Part shown: positions 13,109 to 21,805 of the stretch, piece by piece
Position numbering within the stretch: the stretch's first letter is position 1
Layout: each line of letters starts with the position of its first letter
NCBI GenBank assembly: GCA_032622095.1
Contig: CP136069.1
Span: forward strand, 153,253,043 to 153,317,042
Direction: 5' to 3'
DNA length: 64,000 bases
Origin: Siphonodentalium dalli
Taxonomy: Eukaryota > Mollusca > Scaphopoda > Gadilida > Siphonodentaliidae
Position numbers and translations under genes: made by a program
The notes under the pieces: generated by a model
Database searches by the model: none
What the model saw: the letters and a program-made list of their open reading frames with translations, nothing else
What the model was told of the DNA's origin: nothing

Positions 13109-13503
13109 GTCGTCATCACCAACAGCATCGTCGTCGTCATTATCATTGAAACATCATCATCATCATCATCGTCGACATCGACATAATCAGTAGCATTACA
13201 TCATCATCGTCATCATTAACTTCATCATCATAATCATCATCATCATCGTCGTCGTTCTCATCGTTAACATATATAATGGTCGTCTAATTATAATAGTTAT
13301 AAACTAATTATAATCCGCAGATACTTAGCGGAGATTCACGCGACAGACTACCCCTGGCGTACAAACAGAGTGACGATTCTCCCCCAGAGGAACTAGGGAC
13401 GATCATAAGGCTGTGTTTAACAGACCCAACATTCCCAGCGTTCGTTAGCCAAGTTGAGCTCGAGTTGAAGGATGTCATTACGTCAGACTGTCAGGCCACA
13501 TGA
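6167..13503 (+). CDS. Meiotic recombination protein REC114 homologue, 6 coding exons
   Basis: join(6167..6265, 8485..8571, 9073..9156, 11214..11369, 11646..11705, 13321..13503) gives 222 aa. All introns are GT-AG and phase 0. REC114 is a meiotic chromosome-axis protein that acts with MEI4 (and IHO1) and binds the TOPOVIBL subunit to enable SPO11 double-strand breaks. Residues 9-14 (WRLSRY) match the family's N-terminal signature. Residues about 8-130 give the PH-like strand order: LTLVITTG, LMISQGKTVL, the DNLCIIQK strand, ARKFRLKF, then a helix with C-x2-C-x5-AKYM. A polar linker follows. A C-terminal helical motif (about 185-215, PEELGTIIRLCLTDP then FPAFVSQVELEL) corresponds to the MEI4-binding end. 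Vertebrate proteins are somewhat longer, mainly in the linker. Identification is by recalled family pattern, not a search. Confidence 0.85.
7228..8302 (-). mobile_element. Non-autonomous Helitron (HeliB) in REC114 intron 1
   Basis: Same family as the element at 4288-5780. On the - strand it starts TCTCCTATATATTTTGAGAA at 8302 and ends CTAG at 7231-7228, with hairpin CCGCC-AGT-GGCGG at 7241-7253. The flanking bases are A (8303) and T (7227). It contains T-rich tracts, a CA-rich stretch and repeated AAGTTTGAGCTCAATCGG words at about 7528, 7600 and 8206. No protein is encoded. It accounts for nearly half of intron 1. Confidence 0.75.
8485..8571 (+). CDS. REC114 exon 2 (residues 34-62)
   Basis: Strong acceptor TTTTTTTTCTTCAG|AAT and donor CTG|GTGAGT. 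It encodes 29 codons reading NYDSKFTPLTLVITTG then LQQLMISQGKTVL. These are two adjacent beta strands of the PH-like fold, with the family's ISQGxTLL-type turn. Confidence 0.8.
9073..9156 (+). CDS. REC114 exon 3 (residues 63-90)
   Basis: Acceptor ATAACTTTTCAG|GAA and donor TCG|GTATGT, 28 codons. It reads ESHNLSSARVCMRG then VAKEDNLCIIQKIS, continuing the PH-like domain into the exon 4 strand ARKFRLKF. The upstream intron happens to stay open in this frame, so a naive frame starts at 8866; the spliced form is preferred because it joins the family pattern without a gap. Confidence 0.75.
9220..9430 (+). repeat. Dispersed repeat R5, copy 1
   Basis: Shares GGCTTGGTCTGATGT, CAATTCCGATCG and a later GACCGAAATT landmark with 13930-14170. 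A third, weaker relative lies around 44110-44290 (GAACATCTCATTGTG and GAGTCAGTGC). Lies in REC114 intron 3. The family was not recognised. Confidence 0.4.
9556..9829. mobile_element. Hairpin MITE in REC114 intron 3
   Basis: Two arms of about 135 nt (9556-9690 and 9691-9829) are near-perfect inverted copies that meet at the palindrome TTAAGATGCATCTTAA, so there is essentially no loop. Arm landmarks are TATCATTGTCGGGAACT, GACCTTCTA and ACACCACRTCGTCA in one arm and their complements in the other. This is a foldback MITE with no coding capacity; TSD not identified. Confidence 0.8.
10716..11110 (+). repeat. Helitron-like 5' fragment with about 137-bp tandem repeats
   Basis: Starts with TCTATTGTATATTTTGGAAC, then a GTCTGTGTGTATGTATG run, resembling the 5' end of the Helitrons at 4288 and 7228. 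It then carries about 2.4 tandem units beginning CTCGACCGATCCGACTC at 10782, 10918 and 11056 (spacing 136 and 138). No 3' hairpin-CTAG end was found, so it looks truncated. Lies in REC114 intron 3. Confidence 0.6.
11214..11369 (+). CDS. REC114 exon 4 (residues 91-142)
   Basis: Acceptor TGTTCTTGTAG|CAA and donor AAG|GTATAC, 52 codons. It holds the last PH strand (QTDARKFRLKF) and the following helix (DVCRDCTETLAKYMPIK), where two cysteines and AKYM match the REC114 pattern. A second AG at 11219-11220 would shift the frame and is rejected. Confidence 0.85.
11646..11705 (+). CDS. REC114 exon 5 (residues 143-162)
   Basis: Acceptor TTATTATTTTCAG|ACA and donor AAG|GTAAAT, 20 codons (TSQPDSKQLSGD then LGLSDIAK). 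This is part of the polar, poorly conserved linker between the PH-like domain and the C-terminal helix. Support comes from strong splice sites and frame continuity, not sequence similarity. Confidence 0.7.
12903..13259. repeat. Inverted GAT/ATC trinucleotide microsatellite in REC114 intron 5
   Basis: The left part (12903-13026) is GAT/GAC-rich and includes a direct duplication of about 61-63 bp ending GTGATGTTGAAGATGATG. At about 13027 the repeat switches to ATC/GTC-rich up to 13259. The two halves can pair, making an intronic foldback. The poly-Met, poly-His and poly-Asp frames on both strands here are artefacts of the repeat. Confidence 0.9.
13321..13503 (+). CDS. REC114 exon 6 (residues 163-222, stop)
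   Basis: Acceptor AATCCGCAG|ATA, 60 codons, then TGA at 13501-13503. It carries the most recognisable part of the protein: TIIRLCLTDPTFPAFVSQVE and ELKDV, the short C-terminal helical motif through which REC114 binds MEI4. A polyadenylation signal follows 75 nt later. Confidence 0.85.
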   Translation: MLSGDSRDRLPLAYKQSDDSPPEELGTIIRLCLTDPTFPAFVSQVELELKDVITSDCQAT

Positions 13504-13578
13504 AGCTCAACATCACAAGGAAACTAGCTGACAAACCAGAATACAACTACAATCATGTAACTCACACCTATTGCAGAA

Positions 13579-13584
13579 AATAAA
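13579..13584 (+). terminator. Polyadenylation signal for REC114
   Basis: Canonical AATAAA 75 nt after the stop codon, followed by GT-containing sequence. A second AATAAA at 13697-13702, before a T/G-rich stretch, is an alternative distal signal. Confidence 0.65.
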
Positions 13585-13929
13585 CTTAAGTCCGATTGCG
13601 CCCAAATGTTTACTATATCCTGCCCCACATCTTAGAATACGACACACACAATTTCAGTGTCACCCAGCATTTTGACGGCCAATCCCCCAGTAACTGAATA
13701 AATTCTAGCATTATGTAGAATGCTATTTTAAGGTACGTTCGCACATTGACAATTTAATTTGTTTGTAAATTTTGGATGCAATTTGTCGTAGATGGCTGTA
13801 GTGTGCATGCTATATGATACGAACGACACACTGATTATATATGTGATATGAACGACAAACTAATTATGTGATATGAACGACACATTACTTATGTGATATG
13901 AACGACACATTACTTATGAAATATACATG

Positions 13930-14170
13930 CCCAACAGATGAACCGAATTTCAAGCTTGGTCTGATGTTGTGGGGCATTTCTATGTGCGATTCCGATCGAT
14001 ACTTTGATGGGAAATGGGAGTTTGATCAAGCTCACCGAGACACGCACATTTCGAGCAATGGACACTCATACTGAGTCAGTGCATACATAAATCTGATATT
14101 CATAATTCATAAAGATATTGTGCAACTGACCGAAATTAGCCTCGAAGTCAAGCCTTAGTTATACGTGTGC
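13930..14170 (+). repeat. Dispersed repeat R5, copy 2
   Basis: Shares AAGCTTGGTCTGATGT, GATTCCGATCG and GACCGAAATT, in the same order, with 9220-9430. It lies between REC114 and the Toll-like receptor. Just upstream (13810-13920) there are short tandem words (ATGTGATATGAACGACA, three or four copies). Confidence 0.4.
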
Positions 14171-14524
14171 CTGTCATTTGCAGAACGGGGTATAGTGGGC
14201 TAGCATCACTAAATTCAACCACTGCATGGGGACCTCATTCTGCTTAGGCCTCATCTTCTCTGGAAAGTTTCTTTTTTTATCAAATTTCTGTCTTCACATA
14301 GATTCTAATTGTTTTCAGTTTAGTTTCTCTATATCTCCAAATTGGTAGACGACACAGTGCACATTCGAGGTTCTCAATGCGTGTATACATAACAACAGGC
14401 ATAATTTGGGAACTTCAATCTGAGTCCTATGTCTCCCATAGCAGATGATGCCACGCAGAATGAGGTCCCAAGAGGGTGAATTTTGTGATGCTAGCCCGCT
14501 GTGGGGGATAGGCCAAATTGTTAG

Positions 14525-14589
14525 GCCAAAGTATTCTCTTATGTATGCGAGGCTCTCGTGGGAGACTCGCACGTATAAGAGAATATTGG
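14525..14589. repeat. Hairpin H1, diverged copy
   Basis: Imperfect palindrome related to the one at 15484-15550: CCAAAGTATTCTCTTATG, a GCGAGGCTCTCG centre, then ATAAGAGAATATTGG. It is followed by CACAGGG, as in the copy at 56064. Confidence 0.65.
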
Positions 14590-14742
14590 CACAGGGTTTT
14601 TGCAAAAAAGTTAGGAGCTCCAGTCACTTTTGGATTATACATTTTGGTATTACAGAATATGTTACTTCGGTTGTTTGATCGCTTACTTGAGCGATGAAAT
14701 ACAAACAGTTATTGTTAGAGTGATTCTTGCCAGGTATATACT

Positions 14743-15219
14743 TTAAAGGTACTCAACCCGTAAAGAGGGTCCCCATCTCAACAGATTCCAACAACAACAA
14801 TCCGATCGGAGGGTCCTATATTACTATTTCTTTGGCTTTGGGGGTAAAAAATATTTGATTCGAGTCGAGGAACCCATCAAACAAAGCTCAGAGTTATTAG
14901 ATATTGATTTTTGAAATTTGTTATAAACTCGAGATCAGTACTACTAACTGCCGTAATCTGCTCTGGATGTGTTCTCCAAATCTATTCAAACAGACAAGGA
15001 TGGATAACTCTAAAATCAAGTGGTAATTTTAACGCAATTTTTACTGAGTTCTGGGCCAGATAGTATTCCCGATAATGAAAAATAATAGATTTCTAAAATC
15101 GATATCTAACAAATCTGAGCTTTGATGGGTGACTTCCTCGACTCGAATCAAATATTTTTGATCCCCGAAGCCATTGAAATAGTAATTGAGAGGAGTTTTA
15201 TCGGGTTGAGTACCTTTAA
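14743..15219. mobile_element. MITE family M1, complete copy
   Basis: Terminal inverted repeats begin TTAAAGGTACTCAACCCG at both ends. The right half repeats the left half inverted (GATTCGAGTCGAGGAA, ATCAAAGCTCAGA), so the element folds back over much of its length. A CAACAACAACAA run follows the left end. TTAA stands at each tip in this copy and in those at 41112 and 56833, suggesting a TTAA target or a TTAA-starting terminus. No coding capacity. Confidence 0.75.
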
Positions 15220-15483
15220 GCAAAACAGAGTTTTGTGTGCCTGCCATTTGCAGAATGAGGTGCAAATTTAAATTTTCCAAAAACCAGGCAATTTGTGCGA
15301 GTCTACTGTCGGTACTATTAATAGTTCTTACGCAACACAATATACATTTATAAAAATGATATAAATATATACTCAAATATTGAATTAACACGAATGCCGA
15401 TTTGAAAACATACATATGGACAAGAATATAAGTTCATAAATATTTATAGCCTATATGTGACCCGGGATTTTTTTCACCCTGTG

Positions 15484-15550
15484 CCAATGCATTCTCTTAT
15501 ATATGCGAGTCGACTATAGGTCGCCCCGCATATATAAGAGAATGCATTGG
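15484..15550. repeat. Hairpin H1, near-perfect 67-nt palindrome
   Basis: CCAATGCATTCTCTTATATA and the complementary ATATAAGAGAATGCATTGG flank a short GC-rich loop around GTCGACTATAGG. It is preceded by GACCCGGGATTTTTTTCACC, as in the MITE at 55746-56181, so it is a solo or truncated relative of that element. Confidence 0.75.
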
Positions 15551-15769
15551 CATAAAAAAAATTCGTTAGATATCTCGATTTTTGTCGTTATGTTTTAGCA
15601 TAGGAATTGGGGAAAGAAACTTATGATCATATACTAATAGCCTGTATCGAAGGCTAATATTTGTTATCATTTGTTTTTACTATAGACTAATGCTGATATC
15701 ATGCATTATACAAGCATTGTGCATGTTTTGAGTATGGAATGAGCATCGTGCAATGATTCCAAAATAGAA

Positions 15770-17248
15770 TTACCCCAATCGCCTTCCGAGTCTGTTCCAG
15801 AACGTGCTGTATTTAGAGTTGCACAGAGGATATACAATGGACGGATCGAGCTCGCGCAGTTCTCGAATTTCTCCAGGTACGTTTCGCAGACTAGATAACT
15901 CTAGTAAAACGATGACGTCACGGCACTCGTAAATGCCAAACATTCTTGCCATATTAAATTCGAAAAGACACCATTCATCAGAAACGTAATTTTCGCTGAG
16001 AACAACCAGTGTTCTTTTGCTGTTATTGACTGCATAGATAAGTCCCGCCTCAGCACTCCACCCTGCTGGCAAATCTCTATCGGACACACACAGCTTGTAC
16101 CCATGCCCAACTTCCAGATTATTTGTCAATTCAGACAGAATGCTACGATCACCATCAGCACAAGAAACATAAGCATCGAAGTTGAAGTCTTTTAGTTGTT
16201 TGCGTGACCTCACTTTCATATATCCACCATAGCGACCATATTTATATTTTGTGAGATTGTATATATATCTGAATCGCCACCGGTACCGATAAACAAGACC
16301 AGACGCTGCAGCACATACGAACAAAATTATGCCTGAACCGGAAATTAATATTATTAGTATGTAATTCGCAGAACACTTATCTTTCAGTTTACTGACCATG
16401 AAAGCTAGAGCTGCGAAATCGCGATTCGATCCCCAGAATGTGCACGTTATTTTCTCAGCCTCATCAATTTGAACGTCAGTGCTTAGCAACCAATACAGGA
16501 AACGTTGTGTGTCACAGTCGCATCGAAAAGAATTATTCAATAACAAAAGATTTAGTTGTAGTCCATAGCCGCCCAAAAGATCCATTGATCCCTGTGATAG
16601 GGATTCAATTTCGTTCCAGCTCAGGTCTATGAAATCTACGTCCAGTGAGTGTTTCAGATCAACCAGGAAGTCTGTGAGGTGATTTCCTCTAAGAATTATC
16701 GTTCTTAGTTTCGTATTTTTCCTGAAAATATTAGCTGGGGAACGAATATTGTTATATGATAGGTCAACAACCTCGATATTGTTCATATGTTGCAGCAGGG
16801 GCTGGTGGGCGACTGGCAACGATCTTCCGATAAGATTGTTGCTGAGATTGAGATGAATCAAATTGTCTAAGTTCTGCAGCCTTATGTCTAGCACATCCAG
16901 ATTGTTTTGACTAAGATCTAGATGGCTGACACTTTCGAGAGATTGGAGCGCAATATGCAACAATTTATTCCGCTGGGCGGTCAACACTCTGATGTTTGGG
17001 TAACGGCTGAAAGAGGATTCATCAAGTTGGCTGATTTCGTTGTCAGATATGTCTAATTTAATGGTGTTAGTTGGCAGATCGTCGGGTACACGAGTCAAAT
17101 GTCTTCCGCTGCAATCCACATCAAACCCACCAATAGCTTCCACCTGGTTACACTTTTTGTTAGGTGGGTAGATTTGCCCGTTTGAGACTGCAATGTACTT
17201 CATTGATAGGGTAACGAATAAAGTGATGAACATTCTCCTGGAAAGCAT
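15770..17248 (-). CDS. Toll-like receptor, short ectodomain (LRR-TM-TIR)
   Basis: 492 aa; single-pass innate-immune receptor whose TIR domain should recruit MyD88-type adaptors. Residues 1 to about 24 form a signal peptide (MLSRRMFITLFVTLSM onward). An LRRNT-like cysteine pair (C33, C46) is followed by about seven LRRs (60-235; LDISDNEIS, LDLSQNNL, LNLSNNLI, VDLSYNNI, IDLSWNEI). The LRRCT has C243, C245, C269 and C292. The membrane segment is about 295-318. The TIR domain (355-491) has box 1 FDAYVSCAD (357-365), box 2 RDLPAGW with the BB-loop proline (391-397), LVVLSENYVSDEWC, and box 3 FW (483-484), ending eight residues later at TAA. The ectodomain is far shorter than in typical TLRs. The start is the first in-frame ATG; the frame extends upstream only to a TTG. 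One coding exon; a 5' UTR intron is likely. No symbol is assigned. Confidence 0.93.
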   Translation of the reverse strand: MLSRRMFITLFVTLSMKYIAVSNGQIYPPNKKCNQVEAIGGFDVDCSGRHLTRVPDDLPTNTIKLDISDNEISQLDESSFSRYPNIRVLTAQRNKLLHIALQSLESVSHLDLSQNNLDVLDIRLQNLDNLIHLNLSNNLIGRSLPVAHQPLLQHMNNIEVVDLSYNNIRSPANIFRKNTKLRTIILRGNHLTDFLVDLKHSLDVDFIDLSWNEIESLSQGSMDLLGGYGLQLNLLLLNNSFRCDCDTQRFLYWLLSTDVQIDEAEKITCTFWGSNRDFAALAFMVSKLKDKCSANYILIILISGSGIILFVCAAASGLVYRYRWRFRYIYNLTKYKYGRYGGYMKVRSRKQLKDFNFDAYVSCADGDRSILSELTNNLEVGHGYKLCVSDRDLPAGWSAEAGLIYAVNNSKRTLVVLSENYVSDEWCLFEFNMARMFGIYECRDVIVLLELSSLRNVPGEIRELRELDPSIVYPLCNSKYSTFWNRLGRRLG

Positions 17249-17264
17249 GTTACAACCTCGGCTT

Positions 17265-17275
17265 CTGAAAAGAAA
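17265..17275 (-). other. Probable 3' splice site upstream of the TLR start codon
   Basis: On the - strand TTTCTTTTCAG is followed by AAGCCGAGGTTGTAAC and the ATG at 17248. The pyrimidine tract plus AG indicates a spliced 5' UTR exon upstream, so the real promoter is not at the ATG. The donor exon was not located. Confidence 0.5.
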
Positions 17276-18330
17276 CAGATTGCGCAAGATGTGCTTCAAA
17301 CATTCTCAACAACTCGGCCATTTCCGCATCGCTCGGAAATAGAAACCACATTCGCTCAATGCTACAAACGGCCCAATCGTCACCCTCGTCGAATCGGCTA
17401 TTCGTCGGAAAGTACCGAGGAGTCCGGTTGTACATATACATGTAACAGATGTGAATGGAGCCGAATTTATTCACTACATTGCTGAAGCAAACTTGATCGC
17501 TTATTAAATAGTGATAAATAGTAATAATTACTTAGTTCAACTAAGTTTAACAGTCAACAGACGTATTTTCCGGTAATATGCACATGATCAATCACGCGAT
17601 TGAAATAGTTCCGCAGATATAGAGTCTATTCGTGGGAGAGGTTATTTCGATGCGAAAACGGAAATGGCCGAGCAGGTGAGATTCGTGCTTCAATATGACA
17701 TATATATATATATAATGTTATAATTCTGTCGCAAGGATTGAATACACTATGTGTGTCGTAAAGAAGAATAGTACCACTAATTACCGTCTAGCATGGGTGG
17801 TTGTTATATGCGGTTATGGAATAATTGTGGAGTTATCATATAAAATCGTGTGAATAACATTAAAGCGACTTACAACCACCAAGCTTGATTTTAAACCTAG
17901 CCTAATAATTTATTCCTTTAGTTTTAATATATGTCTCGTTGCGGGTGTTAAGATATATCGACACATAAATTTACATAGACTACTCATATACATACTAATA
18001 TTCGCCCCAAAAAAGTAGTTGCTCCTTTCATATATATTATGGAACAATAAAGAGCATGTTTTTTTTAAATATAATTTTCCTATTTAGTTTGTGCTTGTTA
18101 GCAGTCGGGCATAGTATCTCTTGATTTCATTTACTAACAAAGAAATATTCCCAACAACTTTATTTTTGAGAAATATTGCGGTAAACTTGTTGGTTAATGA
18201 TACGTGTTATACATCATAGATCGTCTTTATATATATACTCAGTCGTTAGCCACCACTTCGCGATATATATGTTCTTTGACCAGTTGATCGTTTTTAACTT
18301 TGCGGGTAACATTTTAATTCGATTAGGATT
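17276..18330. other. TLR upstream region, no further gene seen
   Basis: AT-rich sequence expected to hold the TLR 5' UTR exon and promoter. A (TA)n tract lies at 17699-17716. On the + strand ATGGCCGAGCAG|GTGAG at 17664-17676 has the look of a first coding exon with a splice donor, but no following exon was found. Confidence 0.3.
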
Positions 18331-18334
18331 TCTA

Positions 18335-18850
18335 ACTACGTTGGTACTAGATCATTGCATGAATCTCTACTCTGACAAACGCCCGTAGAGATCAAGAATA
18401 TATTAGTGAAAAACGTCATATTTTCATATTCCGGCGGCCATCTTAGGTGGGGATTTTCAAATTTGCCCTATAAAAGTGGCGGTATGTCTTAGCTTCACGA
18501 AAATATATACATTTGTCTAAATTTTACCAGACTTTCCTGCTATAATTTGCATCAGACTGACTTTGGGCCTAGTCTGAAAAACGGCGGCCATTATGGACAA
18601 CATCTTGTCTGGAGTCTACACGGCCTCTTTTTTTTTAAATTGCTTAAAAGTTGAAGGACATAATAAGGAACAAAATGAGTATGGTAAAGTAAAGTCCCAG
18701 TGGGGTGTGCAAGGGTACCCCTATTAGCTACCGGACTAAAGATTCCCTGACAAAACTTCAAACAGTTCCAAGGTTTTGTACTAGTGTAATATGATCTATA
18801 CGGGCGTTAGGCACGGTCAAGATTCAAGGCATGATCTACGTTGGTACGTG
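18335..18850. repeat. Composite of R1/F-type repeat between two M2 fragments
   Basis: 18335-18400 and 18755-18850 carry inverted pieces of MITE M2 (TGAATCTCTACTCTG with AACGCCCGTAGAGATC, and GTTCCAAGGTTTTGTACT with ATACGGGCGTTAG). Between them, 18420-18740 resembles the F1-type arm (GTCTTAGCTTCACGAA) and the R1 end (CATCTTGTCTGGAGTCT, CCCAGTGGGG). This looks like an old nested insertion; order and limits are approximate. Confidence 0.45.
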
Positions 18851-18981
18851 TATATCATATCACAAGGCAGGAATTAATTTTCACACAGGGTGCTTTGCAA
18901 ATGAATTACGAAAAATTAGAATTGACCAATAAAAATAATACTGCAAGAATTTGAAAAAGGAAAGCAATACCTCGAGGTCCA

Positions 18982-19100
18982 GAAATGAACATCCAAACAA
19001 AACAAGATATTTGTATATGTATACTGTGGAACTTATCACAGAAATAAACATCCAAACAAAACAAGATATTTGTATATGTATACTGTGGAACTTATCACAT
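18982..19100 (+). repeat. 59-bp tandem duplication
   Basis: Two almost identical 59-bp units in tandem, each containing AACATCCAAACAAAACAAGA, TATTTGTATATGTATACTG and GGAACTTATCACA (unit starts about 18988 and 19047). No further copies were seen. 19101-19682 has no recognisable feature. Confidence 0.85.
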
Positions 19101-19682
19101 GCGCAGATGCTTGCACTGCTGTCGGTCCAATTTGAAATAAATACAATTTAATTTTTACACAACAGTACTGGCTGTCGGGACTCGATAGCATGACGATGAG
19201 TCACTGGCTACTAACTACTGGGAATTCCACAATAGGCTGCATCAGGTCTATTTCTGGGAAACTCAGCATATAATATAATACTACATTCTACGTTCTACAT
19301 TCAATTTGAATAGCTTATACATCTGATCGACGAAGTGCATTACAATAAAAGCTCACACACCTCGCTCTATACGGCTGAGCAGCATGGGACGGAGGTCACA
19401 CGCAGTGTTCCAGGACGGTACGAACACAAGCACCGGAAAGTATGCCTTGAAACTTAATTAAATGGTGAATGAAGAAGTGTACTTCACTGTAGGTGGAAGG
19501 TCCTAACTCGAAATTTCACAAATTAAGTGACTTTGTGAGCGATTTTGCTTTGCGTCGCTTGCAATTATTGAATTTCTCCTGGGTAATTAATTCAATGTTT
19601 ATTGCGATATCGGCTCAGTGAAGTACATTATCAAGGAACAGATTATAACTTAGAAATATATTCCCAGCGTTATTTTTCGACT

Positions 19683-19955
19683 TTATAAGGTCAAAACTTC
19701 AAAAAGTTCCAAGGTTTTGTACTGGTGGAATATGATATCTACGGGCCTTAGCCTGGATAGAGTTTCATGGCATGATCTAGTAGACTGGATGAAATGAAAT
19801 TTCGAATTCAGATCGCCTTTACGAAGACGTATAATGGACGTTAGATCATGCCACGAATCTCTACTCTGGCTAACGCCCGCAGAGATTATATTCCACCAGT
19901 ACAAAACCTGGAAACTTTTTGATATTCTGACCCCTTCTGACAGGGAACTTTATAA
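19683..19955. mobile_element. Hairpin MITE family M2, intact copy
   Basis: Two arms of about 85-100 nt in inverted orientation: GTTCCAAGGTTTTGTACTGG then TGGAATATGATATCTACGGG on the left, and the complements of GCGGGCGTTAGCCAGAG and CCAGGTTTTGTACTGG on the right. Both ends show TTATAA. This copy serves as the empty site for the 5.5-kb insertion at 26153-31610. Non-coding. Confidence 0.7.
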
Positions 19956-20587
19956 CATTGAACAAACAATTAAGGCAGGGAATATTTCTTTGTTTATATT
20001 TGTTAATCGATAATCTACTTCAAAGTATGGGGTGGTTCCAGCTCGAAATTGCATGCATTTTTGCGACATTAATATGAACCGATATCGCAAAACTGCTGCT
20101 GAACCCCAAAAAGTGACAAAAATCACTTCTATTTACACTTCCGCGTACATCGATGAATTTTGGTTTGATGATACTTCTAAGTGTACTCATTAAGAAAACA
20201 CAACTTAAGAAAGGGATTTTCCTGGGGTTTTCAGATAAGAAAGGGGGTCCCATGCTGAACCCCAAAACGTGATTTTTCACTTTTTTTTTACACTTTCGCG
20301 TACATCCATAATATTTGGTCTCAAAGTACTTTGATATATACTAATTATAAAAACACAAATTAAGAAGCAACTTTTCCTGGGGTTTTAAGATAAGAAGGGC
20401 GTCATCGGGTCACCCCTCAAAACGTAAAAAATTACTTTTATTTACATGATTGCAATCGTCCAACGTGTGTATATGTGCGTACACCCCTGGAACGTTGCAC
20501 TATTACAACCAATACATCCCTAAATCGATACGATCAACTTAAGAAATATATATTCATGTCGTTTTCTGATAAGAACGAGACTTGTTA

Positions 20588-20609
20588 CCCCCCCCCCCCC
20601 CCCCCCCCC
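20588..20609. repeat. 22-nt poly-C tract in F1 left arm
   Basis: Uninterrupted run of 22 C, mirrored by 23 G at 25398-25420 in the other arm. Followed by ACAACCCGATCCATTTTCTA in both arms (complemented on the right). Confidence 0.95.
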
Positions 20610-21805
20610 ACAACCCGATCCATTTTCTAGAACTATAAGAGAGCCAGTTTTATGAAAATTATAGCGGGAAAATCTAGTAAAATGTATACAAATGTATATA
20701 TTTGCGTGAAGCTAAGACATAATGACACTTTTTTGGGCCAAAATTGAAACTCACCATCCAAGATGGCCGCCAAAATGGCTGCCGGAAGTTGAAAATATGA
20801 CATTTTTTCACAAATATCTTCTAGATCCATTCATGCTGTTTGGAACTGATTGAGTAATGCAACTTTATTTTGTGTTTTTTATATTAACTGATCATTGGAG
20901 CAATTAAATATGCAATTATTGGGGTCCTAACCCCTTCCGATCCCTCAAAAATTCGATTTTACAGAACGCAGTACAAAATTTTACAAAAAAATCACAATTG
21001 GGATTCTAGTCACATTTCAACAAGAAATGAAAAGAACATTGTAATGTAAGTGAGGCATATCATTACCTATGAATATTCCAAATCTGTGGAACCATAAATC
21101 TTACGTTGGCTCAAAATGGCTGCGAAAATGGCCGCTAAAATATGGAAAATGGTAAATATTGCCCCAGGGTGTCCTGCAGTCGCTTACAAGTTGTGGTTGA
21201 TGTACACAATTGGCTAATCTGTTTTCTATACATTGCATACTAACATGTCTGATGCACCATGGATCATTTTTACTATTGTCACCACTGACATTTACCAGAA
21301 ATATTGGACATAAATATCGGCAAGAATTCACTTTTCGGGGTTCGACCATTTGTTCAAGTAAAATGTAACTATCTTTGGATTGAAAGGTGTTTATTGTTTT
21401 GGTCTATCTTAAATGTGTCACACTACGGTGTTTATAGACTAAATTGCTCAAGATGGCTTCCAAAATGGCAACCAAATTTGTAAAAAGTTAAAAGTCAACA
21501 TATCCCGAACATTATTCTCTGCGTTATCCGAAAAAAGTGGCAAATTGTGACTCACTTGGTTATTGTACGTGTTAGTTACAATGTAATTAACTGACAACTA
21601 TGTTCTATTATGTTTGTCCCAGTTCCGTATGGGGCATGACAAATTCATTTTAAAGTTGCAGTATGGAATTTTGCGGAGAACCATATTATTGAAAGGAAAT
21701 GGGCAGAACTTTGAGACTGAACTGAGATGAACCATTATATGTGGGTATTCTGGCCCATTATGATAAAAAGTTATCAACTGGATACAGGGTGGAAGCCAAT
21801 ATGGT

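Noticed and set aside
12784-13149. Poly-Met, poly-His and poly-Asp frames
   Set aside because: Products of the GAT/ATC microsatellite in a REC114 intron.
17249-17299. 17-codon N-terminal extension of the TLR
   Set aside because: Starts at TTG and crosses a splice acceptor; the first ATG (17248) gives a good signal peptide.
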